Source of the DNA: Paroedura picta
Taxonomy: Eukaryota; Chordata; Lepidosauria; Squamata; Gekkonidae
Assembly: GCF_049243985.1 (NCBI RefSeq)
Contig: NC_135373.1
Coordinates: 96,405,213 to 96,469,212, forward strand
Direction: 5' to 3'
Length of the DNA stretch: 64,000 nt
Positions 1 through 10,479 of this stretch are shown piece after piece. The position numbers and the translations under genes were made by a program. The notes beneath the pieces are model-generated. The model was not told the origin of the DNA, did no database searches, and saw nothing but the letters and a program-made list of their open reading frames with translations. Position 1 is the first letter of the stretch. Every line of letters begins with the position of its first letter.

Positions 1-357
1 GATTGGGATTGAAAAAGGAACGCAGAAAGAAGAAGTTGGCTTATTGTATCCCAGGGGAGATTAGGAATGGGAGATGAACACTTATGAGGCACAATATACT
101 TGTAACACACTGAGTTCTGATAGTCATATTAATGTCCTTTCAGTCCATTCCCATCATCTGGAAAGACCTGCAGTACCCACCTCAGGATGTCTGGAAGTTC
201 TAGGCTTCAGTTGTATAATATATGTTGTGCTGCTGAGGCTCAGTCATCTCCATGTGTGTAGCACAATGCAGACATAATCACCAGGAGATTATAAATTGTT
301 TACATTAATAGTAGATTGCACAACTGAGACTGAGAACAGAGCATGGACATAAGGATG

Positions 358-548
358 ACAGTCCCCTGGTGGGATCTGGGGGTCCTCCAGTTTTACAGCT
401 CATCTCTAGGCAACATCAGTTCCCATGGAGGGTAGACTCCATAGCATTATACTCCACTGAGGTCTCTCCCCACTGCAAATCCCACCCATTTCCAACTCCA
501 CGTCCAAAGTATCCAGGTGTTTCCAACCCAGAGCAGGCAACCCTACCA
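358..548 (-). mobile_element. TAGGGTTGCC-ended MITE, hAT-like (copy 1)
   Basis: About 190 bp similar to the complete copy at 44213-44418, in reverse orientation. It ends in gcaaccctac and keeps the internal phrases cagttcccatgga and gtagactccatag. Confidence 0.65.
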
Positions 549-1300
549 TTAACAGGCCCAGAAGTGCAGGTCTCTAGGATCTAATAAAATCCAACTTCTT
601 ATTTGTACATTCACATATCCAGGAAAGATGCCCCCCCTTTCTTTATCTGTTTTGTTTTGGTGATTGTTCCCTAGCTTTGAAGTCAATCATTGATCAGAGG
701 ACAGAGACTGAAAGGAGAATTAAGAAGCTTTGACACAGGAAATGAGGTGATTCCAATGAAGCCGGAGCCTGAACATTCTTCCTGCTTGGGTACACACGGC
801 TGGACAGGCACTGACTTCTTATCTAGTTGATTTGTTAAGTGTAACAAATCTACCTCTTGGATCTATAAAGGACAATCTTTGGTCATATTGTCTTTCCGTG
901 CCACCTGGCCTATCTTGGGAAATTAATCATCGATCTATTGGACCATCCTCTTATGGCCCTCTTGTGGATACGTGCTAAAACATAAGCGAATGTTTGTTTA
1001 CTGTCTCTGCCCTACCACACACTTTTTTGTTACAGAAAGCAATGAAGGTACATCAGGACAAAGAGTTTTATACCCAATCTGTTTTATAAGAAGTGGGTAT
1101 TTATAAGGAGCCCTCATCTATACCACACCCCTTGATTGGCTGCTGTTTACTCTTTCCTGGCTTTCTCACACAAATTCATGCATTTCATTCAGGTGTTTTT
1201 TTATTCATTCAGAATCTTCCTTGCACTTGTTGCTGTCCATTGTCACTCATTTCCTGCTACAGACTAAATCTTTTTTTAAGTGATAAATCTGTATTAAGCA

Positions 1301-1472
1301 TGGCAGCCTCCAGGTGGGACCTGGGAATCCCAGAATTACAGCTCATCTCCAGACTACAGAGATCAGTTTCCCTGGAGAAAATGGATGCTTTGGAGGATGG
1401 ACTCTGTACCTCACTGAGGTCCCTGTCCTCCCCAGACTCCAGGAATTTCCTAACCTGGATCTAGCAACCCCA
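1301..1472 (-). mobile_element. TAGGGTTGCC-ended MITE (copy 2)
   Basis: Reads ggcagcctccaggtgggacc through ctagcaacccc, the same family and orientation as the copies at 358 and 8634. Diverged but nearly full length. Confidence 0.65.
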
Positions 1473-1954
1473 TCCCACACCTGTAGCCAAGTGGAAGCTG
1501 GCAAGCCTATATGCTACCCTTGTGCATAAGCCTCCAATTGTCTTCTGTCATATCAACAACTAAAAACGTGGGCTCCAGATTATGGCTGCTCTGCAGTCCT
1601 GGAAACTTACTACAAAACATTTGTTGGAATGTGTATTCTGGTTTTCTAGTCTGAATGTTTTGTGCCCTCTCATTCCTTTTTACAGGCCTGGTGCCCACTG
1701 GGGGAAAAAGGAAAGAAACAGTGTTGATTTGAATCCTGTACAGATCTTTCTACATATAGTAGCTGACTTGCATGTGAAAGGCTTGAGTTTTGAGATGAAT
1801 TTTCAAATCTAAACAGAGAATTTAACATTGTATGTTAAAAATTTGGGTGGCAAATTTGCGTTCTCTCCCCCCCTCCCCCAAGCTCTCTTGTCCTCTGTCA
1901 GCCCACTGGTCTATCAAAGTCTAGTGCACTGGAAAAACCTGTCCAGGACATCAG

Positions 1955-2066
1955 GAAGAGATTTATTATATCACCTGTTAATACTACCTGATTCTTTTAA
2001 CTGGAGAAGCCAACAATTTAACCTAGGACCTTATAGGCAAAGCAGACACTCTAGCACTGAACAAAA
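1955..2066 (-). repeat. tRNA-derived SINE fragment
   Basis: On the minus strand it resembles the SINE at 49805: a degraded B-box region and a head for which the plus strand reads aaagcagacactctagcactg. Strongly diverged. Confidence 0.45.
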
Positions 2067-3030
2067 CTCTACCTCAAATGCAAATACTCTCTTCATTTTT
2101 AAACAAACTGTAGTTGTAGATTATATAAGTATCTATAATATCAAGGATATTAGAGCAATTAATTTGTGAAAGCATACAAAGGTTCTAAGTCCAAGCCAAC
2201 AACAAAGTTTGTTTGTGTTTGTGTAGGTGAGCACAACTAAGAAAAATCTTGTTTGTCAGCTCTGCCATTAACTCTCTGTAATTACAACTTAGTGATTTCA
2301 AGGACCATTGGAGTCAAAGTTATACGATCTTATAAACCTCCCACCACTGCTCCTCAAAGAGGAAAGGGGCAAGAAAGGATGCTGGGATATGTCTGGAAGA
2401 TGTTAAATTCTTATTTAGAAACTTCTGGCTTGGCACAAACAAAATGGAGTCTTCTGGCACTTTGAAATCTCACCAATACACTGTGTTGTCTTTTGAGGAC
2501 TGAAGTCCACTACACCAGATCCAAGTGTATCCAATGAATAAGCTACAAAAGCTTCTGCCCAGAAGAACCCACAGACTCACATAGCTACCCTCTTCTATTT
2601 GCTGGGCAAGGTGCCACAAAAATATACCAAAGAAGAACAAGGAAAACATCATCATGCAACAATCAACTGGCCATTTCTTTTAGCATTTTTCTCATATTGG
2701 AGTATGAGTTCCCTTGGCCTGCCTCTTGACTTCACGGTACACCATCATTTCCTGTCTGTATGCAGGGTGTGACATTGCCCAGGAAACTGAGAAATATGGT
2801 TTGGTTTCAGGATTCTGAAAAGGAAACAGGATCTCCTTTCAGTAATTTGAAACTGGAAAAAGGAACCTGGTAGTTTTACCAAATCTTTCCCCTAATGGCC
2901 ATCTATCTCTTACGTTTATTTTATTTATGCATTTATTATATTTATATACCACCCTTTTTAGTGCAGCAATCCCAAAACCAAATGTTAGACCACACTAGGG
3001 GAGTGGGAATGTATTGTGAAAAATCAGTAC

Positions 3031-3171
3031 ACTCTGTTGTTGATATTTTATATGCATTTAGAAGAAAGATGCACTGAACCCAACCAACCCCACCTCTCCC
3101 TACTCTGTTGTTGGTATTTTATATGCATTAGAACAAAGATGCACTGAATTCAACCAACCTCACCTCTCCCT
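3031..3171. repeat. 71-bp direct tandem duplication
   Basis: Two adjacent units, 3031-3101 and 3102-3171, both starting actctgttgttg and ending ccacctctccct or cacctctccct. They differ at a handful of bases. They lie downstream of the GPRC5D stop and could fall in its 3' UTR. Confidence 0.85.
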
Positions 3172-3817
3172 ACCAGTCAATAAGCACCAATCTAACACCA
3201 TTCTGGATGCATAAGAAACATTCTGTGTTGTGGGCCATCCCATGGCTAAAAGTCACTGGGGAAAACCATTGCTCAGAAATTACTGCAGACTCTCCCCCAC
3301 ACTTCCTCTTATTAACAAGAGTACCTCACAATAGACCTATCCATTATTCTGGGGGCTGAACAGGACATTTTGAATGTTGGCCTACATTCAGACTGGGGTG
3401 GTCTTAATGATTCTAGGGCCCCTTGCCCCCTCTCCCACTGGGACCAAGCAAGGGGTGGCCTCCCCTACCTCATTCATGGGGAGCTTGTGCCACTGATGAT
3501 CAGAGGCTTTCCTTCTCAGCATGGGGCCCTGGACAGCTGCCCCTGTTGTTCAGTATCTAAGAATAGCCTTGTGTTCAGAGATCACAAATGAACGGCTTCA
3601 AATGGAGCATGGTCCTCCCTACTAGGCTTGGCCCCATCACCTACCGGTGGGCAGTGAAGACTTGGCAACCCTAGCTTGCTTAGACCCTAAAGTGCAGAGT
3701 CACTGCCTTCCCAGGAAGGCTGAAAATGGCTAGAAACTCTCTGTTCCCTTCCTTTCATTCCAGTTTACAGCACACTGGAGGGGGATGTGACAGCTCGTGA
3801 TTTGCTGAAGAGTGTTC

Positions 3818-3874
3818 TCACTTGCTGGATGGGGCTAAGCTAGTAGAAATTTTTGTTGCAGGCTTGATCCTCTT
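3818..3874 (-). CDS. GPRC5D: GPRC5D coding exon 3 (C-terminus, stop)
   Basis: The exon starts after a strong pyrimidine-rich acceptor (tgctcttcacag), is phase 0 as the preceding donor requires, and encodes KRIKPATKISTSLAPSSK followed by TGA. Similarity to the human end (FIPQAKLSPQ) is weak, so support comes mainly from the acceptor, the phase and the total length of exactly 345 residues. Transcript data could place the last exon elsewhere. Confidence 0.7.
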   Translation of the reverse strand, partial: KRIKPATKISTSLAPSSK

Positions 3875-6665
3875 CTGTGAAGAGCAGGAAGCAAGGAAAT
3901 GTAGGAATTAACAAGCATTTGGAGATTTAGGGATAGTGACGTCAGGGTGGGTATGGGTTGCTGTTTATTACCCTTCCCTGCCCATGGCGTAATGAGCAGC
4001 AGGCCTTTCCTGCTCAGAATTCACAAATGCCACTATCTCCAGACATAAACAGGATTCGAGACAGCCTTGCTATGCGGCCTTACCCTCACAACATATGAAT
4101 AGTATTTAGACTTCAACTTTTGGCCAAAAGGTTGACATTATGATTAAATCATTCAATCATCTTCCCAGTGGGATGCGGGAGCTTTACCTTCGGCTGGAAG
4201 CCAGTTCCATTTTGGGGGAACAAAACATCTTCTTCAGCTCCATCCTTATCTGGAGCTAACAAATGATGGAGGAAGAACAGAAGAATTAGCACCATGAAGC
4301 TGACTTTAAGCACACAGGTCAAAATCTCATTTGCACCAAATGTCCCTAGGGAACTATCACAGAAATGGAGGATGAGCCAGGGGAACAATTTTTGCATTAC
4401 CTTTGTTGTTGTCACAAAACTCCCTCTTCATGGCTGGCTCCCTTGGTGCTTCGGCATCAGACAACACAAACGGCAAAGATCTGGAAAACAGTGCCTATGC
4501 CATTGCCCATAGACTTAGTAGAGTGGCAACACTGGTACCAATCTAAGATGCCCATAAGGAACCAGGAAGACATCTCTTCCAGGTCAGGGATGATGAAAAA
4601 GAAGAGTTGGTTTCTGTACCCTACTTTTCACTGCCTGAAGGAGTCTCAAAGCGGCTTACAATCGCCTTCCCTTCCTCTTCCCACAACAGACCCAGTGAGG
4701 TAGGTGAGGCTACTAGAGCTCTAAAAGAAACAGCTGTGAGAACAGATCTAACAGGATTCTGATTAGCCCAAGGACACCCAGCTGGCTGCATGTGAAGGAG
4801 TGGGGAATCAAACCGAGCTTGCCAGATTAGAAGCCGCCACTCTTAATCACTACACCAAGCTGGCACTCAACTTGGAATCAGAGTTTCAGAACATGGTCTT
4901 AGTCTGAAACATGCCTTTCCTCCATTTTAGCCCCTACTGAATAATCCTGTAACTCCAGATCCAAAATCAGACAAGCAATATCCGGTGCACATCTAATGAA
5001 ATAGGAGAGCCTTGCTGCAGGAGGAATAGCCGTGTGGGTGGTAGCCATGTACATGCTGCTGATTGCTCTCCCTCCATGTGTCATGGAATGAGGTGCATTT
5101 CACTATATGTGGCAGGAGTTCTCAGCCTGACAAGGGGTGACAAAACACCTTAGACCAGAAGTAGTCAACCTGTGGTCCTCCAGATGTCCATGGACTAAAA
5201 TTCCCATAAGCCCCTGCCAACAAATGCTGGCAGGGGCTCATGGGAATTTTAGTCCATGGACATCTGGAGGATCACAGGTTGACAACCCCTGCCTTAGACT
5301 ATATTTTAATTTTAAAATTTTATTCAATTAAAATGTAATTTAAAATTGAGTGCTGGCAAGTTTTAAGCAGGCATTCCTGAACAAAGCTATTAAAGAGAAC
5401 TAAACATTCATTGGTATTTTATTTTACTATATGTTCACTTATTTGCACTGTGTCCAACATGTATGTGTGCATTAAACAGAAATCCACCCAACATGTACCT
5501 CTGTTACCCCTCCAACTTTCAACCAAAAGCAGTAGGTTTCATTTTTACCATATAGGTTTCTTTGGCTGATGTAGCAAGCCCTGGCTGCCTTGATCGAACC
5601 ATGAGGAAAGGTGGGGGACAAATGTTTTGTATAACTTAATAGGTAAAGTTGTGCCCCCCTCATCTTCACTCTCCAAAGGTCTCATTTCAACAGACTCTCT
5701 GCTGCTAATTTCATACGCTCCTCTGCTCTGCTATCCCAGAACAACCATGTACCTTGAGTATTCCCTGCTTCAGCACTCTGTTGTCTGGCTGTGGATTTCC
5801 AGTGAGTCTCTTCAGGAGGGTAATCTGTGGGCTGATGTGGCAGAGCAAGGAAGCAGATCTCAGGTAGCATATACATCATGAGGAAGACCCATCCATTAAC
5901 CACCAAAGAAACACTAAAAAGGGGGTCATCCCACTGGCTTTGATCCACATCAGAAGGAATGTCACTCAAGAGCAACAGGCTGATCCAGGAACTCCAAATG
6001 GCTCCGGAGAAAAAGAGAGTGATACCGATGTGCATCCCATGCCTCTTCCAGCCTTTGTATGGTCCACAGGAAGTGAACATGGAGACAACAAAGGAGAAGA
6101 CCATTAGGGCAATCACATAACTCAGGAGCATGACAAAGTCCTTGTTGCGCTGTTCTCTCCCCATGTTGGCCAAATCTATGCCATCTCTTTCCACTGTGAG
6201 AATGACATACTTGACAGCTATGATAATCTGAATGAAAGTGAGGCCAACAGTTCTTATCAGCATTGATAACTTGGAAAGGGGGGGCTTTCCTCTCACCAGT
6301 TTGATGAGGTTGGAGGCATGGGTCAGAAGGCAGGAGAAGCAAAGAGCAAAGAGGACCCCATAGGAGATGAAGCGTACCAGGCCAGTTTTCTTATTGAGCC
6401 GGATGATGAAAGCAAACGTGAGGCTGAATATTCCCAGGGTACTCAGGATGAACAGGAATTGGATGGGAATCAGGTTTTTCTTGTTTTTGTCTTTGACCAT
6501 CCAACTAAGAACCACGAATGCCAGCAGGAGGATGAAGGAGGCCAGGATGCCTGCTGCAGCCAGAGTTTCTAGGCCAATGCCCCAGGCTGCACAGACATCA
6601 CAGAGGAAATAGTTGTCAGGGTCAATGTTACCACAGCCTGGAGCAGGTGTCATGGTGGAAGCCAT
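3818..6665 (-). CDS. GPRC5D: GPRC5D: orphan class C (RAIG-family) seven-transmembrane receptor, 3 coding exons
   Basis: Plasma-membrane orphan receptor of the retinoic-acid-inducible GPRC5 family, which has a short N-terminus and no Venus-flytrap domain. Coding exons 5753-6665, 4188-4255 and 3818-3874 total 1038 bp, or 345 residues plus stop; human GPRC5D is also 345. All junctions have GT/AG and matching phases (1, then 0). The first exon carries all seven membrane segments, near residues 30-57, 65-88, 97-123, 134-157, 177-199, 210-234 and 250-275, as is usual in the family. The tail motif DGAEEDV is shared with human GPRC5D. Some core motifs (GWKRHG; WGI-LET-A-AG) look more like GPRC5A. HEBP1 lies upstream on the same strand, as in human, which supports GPRC5D. 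The chosen ATG at 6665 has G at -3 and +4. An AG acceptor just upstream (6674-6675) implies a noncoding first exon, which I could not place. Confidence 0.93.
4188..4255 (-). CDS. GPRC5D: GPRC5D coding exon 2 (cytoplasmic tail)
   Basis: A 68-bp exon between a tttgttag acceptor and an AAG|GTAAAG donor. It completes an Ala codon and then encodes 22 residues starting PDKDGAEEDV. Human GPRC5D has a closely similar SDGAEEDV stretch at this place, which is the strongest evidence for GPRC5D over GPRC5A. Confidence 0.88.
4588..4866 (-). repeat. tRNA-derived squamate SINE
   Basis: On the minus strand it begins with a tRNA-like promoter (A box in ggtgtagtgattaag, B box in ggtttgattccc) and ends in the typical tail (gtaagccgctttgagactcc, then a pyrimidine run). 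It lies between GPRC5D coding exons 1 and 2 (intron), same strand as the gene. Confidence 0.85.
5156..5291. mobile_element. Palindromic hAT-type MITE (copy 1)
   Basis: 136 bp that are almost wholly an inverted repeat (CAGAAGTAGTCAACC ... GGTTGACAACCCCTG) around a short centre. Flanked by a perfect 8-bp duplication CCTTAGAC (5148-5155 and 5292-5299), which marks hAT insertion. In the GPRC5D intron. Confidence 0.92.
5753..6665 (-). CDS. GPRC5D: GPRC5D coding exon 1 (7TM exon)
   Basis: Encodes residues 1-304 plus one base of the next codon. The donor reads CAAG|GTACAT on the minus strand. The frame stays open about 70 bases past the donor into intron, so the unspliced reading overstates the protein. 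Features: Cys-rich short N-terminus (C11, C22, C25), FSCLL-HA-NL-KLVRG in and after TM3, QWDDP in the last extracellular loop, NGWVFL in TM7. Confidence 0.95.
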
Positions 6666-6930
6666 CACAAGTCCTAATTGAGGGAAGCAACATCAAGGAG
6701 GGGAACAACAGAACTGTGATAAAACCACTCACTCTTCTGCCTTGCTTTTGCTACAGAAAATCTTTGGGCAAATTATTTTTTCTTTACTCCCTCAATATAC
6801 CATCATCATTCCAGTAAAAAATGGTCCCTAACTGCTTGCTGGTTGGGAAAGAAAACCTTTTAATGATGCCCCAAATTGTTTCCAAATGCGGTGGTCCTGG
6901 TTTCCCATAAAAATTGTATTGTATTCACCT

Positions 6931-7660
6931 CGAATCACAGAATCATAGAGTTGTAAGGTACCTCCAGGGTCATCTGGTCCAACCCCCTGCAGAATGCAGG
7001 AAATTCTCAACTACCTGCCCACCCACAGTGACCCCAATTCCATGTCCAGATAATTCCCTCCACCCCCCCCCCTCCCAGAATCCCTAGTCAGTCTGGTCTG
7101 GAGGATATTTGCCTTCTGAACCCAAAATGGTGACTTCCCTGGGCATGCAAGAAAGGGCCACAAGAGTCAAGCTCAGTCACAATCCCTTCTGCCCACCCAC
7201 TTACAATCTGCCTAAGTTCACAGAATCAGCATGTCTGTCAGACGGCTATCTAGCCTCTGCTTAAGAAGAAGATGAACCCACAACCTCCCAAACAAGTCCG
7301 TTCTACTGAAGACTCGCTTTGTCAGGAACTTCTTCTGGATATTAAACTGAAAATTCTTTGGAATGAATTTCATCCCATTGGTCCTGTTCCAACCCTCAGA
7401 GACAACAGAAAACAACTTGAAGATGGCTATCATATCACCTCTCAGTGATCTTCTCTCCAGGCTAAACAGATGAAGCTCCCTCAACCTTTCTTCATATGTC
7501 TTGGTCTCTAAACCTCTCACCATTTTTGTTGCTCTCCTCTGTACTCGCTCGTTTGTCTACATCCTTCTTCAATTGTGATGCCAAAACTGAACACAGTATT
7601 CTAGGTGAGGTCTTACCAGAGAAGAGTAAAATGGTACATCACCTTACATTCTATTATGGA
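6931..7660 (-). mobile_element. CR1 LINE 3' end (truncated)
   Basis: On the minus strand it reads into the C-terminal part of CR1 ORF2 (YEERLRELHLFSLERRSLRGD) and ends with the CR1 3' end and remnant octamer repeat (aatcatagagttg) near 6940. Old, with frame damage. Lies just upstream of GPRC5D. Confidence 0.85.
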
Positions 7661-7779
7661 AATTTTCTTGTCGAAGTCATGCCCCATTCTCCCTTCCTTG
7701 GACCACTCAGAGTTTCATGTACTTGTCATAGCCCTCACCCTTAAGTACCTCTTTATGATAACCTAGGCCATTGTAGTCT

Positions 7780-7945
7780 GCAGAGATATGGCTCAGGGGT
7801 TGAACACATGCTTTGAATTGGATTCAGCCTAAATTAGGATTTTCTGCTAATTTCCCCTTCCTGTTGCAGTCCCCCCTCTCATAAAGGTGATGGCTCAGGG
7901 TACACATACCTAACCCACCTGTACCACATCTAAGCAGAAAAACCC
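7780..7945 (+). repeat. Weak tRNA-SINE remnant
   Basis: Reads ggctcaggggttgaacacatgctttg, like the head of tRNA-derived SINEs, followed by diverged sequence. Support is thin. Confidence 0.3.
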
Positions 7946-8633
7946 TCTGCCATTGGTGAAATTTATATTACTTACCTTTGCTGGGATTGTGACTGGAGAA
8001 TTAAAAATTCTTGTAGCTCCTAAACAGGCAGGAAGAGACTAATCTCGACACCACTTGATCATGCCTATTCTGACAGATGCTGAGCCTGCCTCAACAGCAC
8101 TTAGAGGTAGGAAAGATCCACAGAAGCATTAATGTTATTTTTACTTTCTCCTTGAACAACCGGGGCTTCCAGGGCAGCTAAAACTTCAGAAAGTTACGCC
8201 TATTCTGGTTCCACCACCAGCTTGGTCATTGATAATTAATTTTCTTTTTTAGCATATCACCCAACCTTTTTGTTTGCATGTGATATTTTTATTTATTCTT
8301 GTAACACCACCCTTCAGCAGTTTGCCAAATGCATTTTGTTAACTATTATTTAATGAGCTATTAAGGCTATGAAAATCTTCCTAATGTGGGTGCTGCACTC
8401 ATGATTGACTGGATTGTGTCCATCATAAAATGTGATTAAAGTAAATAAAAGAGCAGTAATTTTTTTTCACCATTTGCAATAGAACTGCTCTGGTCAATTT
8501 CTCATGGGTGGGCAGTAATGTAGATGGCACCATGTGAAGGGGGAATCCTGTATCTGATGGAAGAAAAACTGTGGGGTAGCATTTTGTTCAATATCTGTAC
8601 ACTTAGTCTTGTTTCATGCCTGGCGAATAGGAA

Positions 8634-8827
8634 GGCCAGCCTCCAGGTGGGACCTGAGGATTCCCTGGAAAGACAGCCCATCTCCAGTCTACAGCAATCA
8701 GTTCCCCTGAAGAAAATGGATGCTCTGAAGGGTGGACTCTAAGATATTGCACCCCACTGAGGTCCCTGTCTCCCCCAAGGCTCCATCCCCAGATCTCTAG
8801 GAGTTCCCTGAATTTGGCCACCCTACT
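8634..8827 (-). mobile_element. TAGGGTTGCC-ended MITE (copy 3)
   Basis: Reads ccagcctccaggtgggacct through ttggccaccctac. The internal gaaaatggatgctctgaa matches the other copies. Confidence 0.65.
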
Positions 8828-8884
8828 CCTCCCTCACCTACCAGTGGCCCTGGGAGACCTGGTGACCCTCCTGCGGTACATATG

Positions 8885-10320
8885 AAAAGATACCCGCTAA
8901 GGTATTAAGATAATTTGAGACTTTAAATGGTTAAACCAGCAATTTACATTTAACACAGAACAGCAAAGATTGATGTTATGTGAGCTCTGAGACTAGCTCC
9001 ATAGGGAAGCCAAGCATGTTCTGAAATACAGTTGGGTATCACCAATATACTGAACACTGTTGAAATTTCCAAACTGTATTCAAGAGCAGCTTGATGTACA
9101 GCCTATTACAAGACATTAGCAGAGTGACCATGGCTACATCTCCCCAGAAGTGGCAGCAGATGGCATATCAGTCAAATTGGAACAAAGCATCCAACAGAAC
9201 TGGATCAAAAAGGTCTCTGTTCCTACAGGTTCTGATCACCCCAACGGGTATGTGATTGCCAGCAGGAAGACAAAAACTCCAATCTGTTGCTGGCACAAAT
9301 TAAGTGGTTTGTTGGAAGGAACTACTGCACAATCCCTTACAAACGCAAAATGCAAATTGAATTAGATGCATGATACATGAATACACGGGAGGAAACATGG
9401 GTAGAAACACCAGAAAAGATGTATATGGTTACAGCAAATAATATGTGATACATGAACAGGCAATGCAGAAGTATAAATGGGGAAGGGTAGAAACATAATA
9501 CAAGGGGGGTATAACATAAGTATAAGCAATTAGCACAGTTCTAAATCAGGCATGGCACATATACCTGAAAAAGGTTGCAAATGTGACAGCAAGCTCAATG
9601 CATTTCAGCCAGTCTGGCTATTAAAAACCTACTTGCCACCCTACTACCCTTCAGCCCTTTAACTTATAGCTCCTGTTCCTAGCAAGCAAGCTAGTGCAGT
9701 TTCATAGCCAAGGATACACTAAAGTGGAAGAGACAGGGCCCTCACAGGACAATGGGTGTCTCAACCCTCTGGCACTGCCTTTCTCATCTTTTCACCATTG
9801 AGAAATCTCTGAAACATTTCTCAGGCTTCAAGAAACCCCAGAAGTGGTGCAATCATGCAAAATATGGTTGGGAAACATAACTGGGGGGCCCTCCTCTTTC
9901 CAGCCCATTACTGGCCATGTTGGGGGGAGGCACAGGTCAACATGACTATATATGGTCATACCACCTGATAACTGTTTAACAATTTTTAAAAATAAATTTA
10001 AAATTAGTTAACACCCACTTATTCAGGAAACCCTTCCAGGGCCATCAAGAAACCCCAGGGATTAATGAAGCCCTGGTTGAAAATGCCTGCTCTGGCTTCT
10101 GAAATTTACAGGGAGAGGAGGGCAGGGTAAAGCCAGGACTCCTGAGGTCTCAAGACGCAGCATCCTCAAAGCAGGTAAGCCCTAAACAGAAAGGGCTGCT
10201 ATTCCACCCATACACCTGTGCCCTGGACTTTTCTACATTTCCCCTGGGATTGAGTGACACCCACCTGGCATCCCACTCCTCAGAGGAGACAGAGGCATTG
10301 CTTTCATTTCCCCCTCATGA
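8885..10320. other. Intergenic stretch, no gene seen
   Basis: AT-rich, without convincing exons or well-kept repeats. A few stretches (9780-10080) read like old repeat material with 'aaaccctt..gggccatcaagaaacccc' phrasing, which I could not classify. Confidence 0.4.
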
Positions 10321-10324
10321 ATTC

Positions 10325-10478
10325 CCTCACTGGCAGTCTTCAAGCAAAGGTTGGATGCACACTTTTCTTGGATGCTTTAGGATGGTTAGGGCTGATCCTG
10401 CATTGAGCAGGGGGTTGGACTATATGGCCTGTATGGCCCCTTCCAACTCTATGATTCTATGATTCTATGATTCTATGA
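10325..10478 (+). mobile_element. CR1 LINE 3' fragment
   Basis: Starts in ORF2 coding sequence (tcactggcagtcttcaag) and runs through gggttggactatatggcc to the terminal (ATTCTATG)n octamers. Nearly identical to the ends of the copies at 21765 and 45632, so comparatively young. Confidence 0.9.
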
Positions 10479-10479
10479 A

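Noticed and set aside
4588-4866. Possible tRNA gene because of A- and B-box-like sequence
   Set aside because: The tRNA-like head is fused to a SINE body and tail shared with several other copies in the window.
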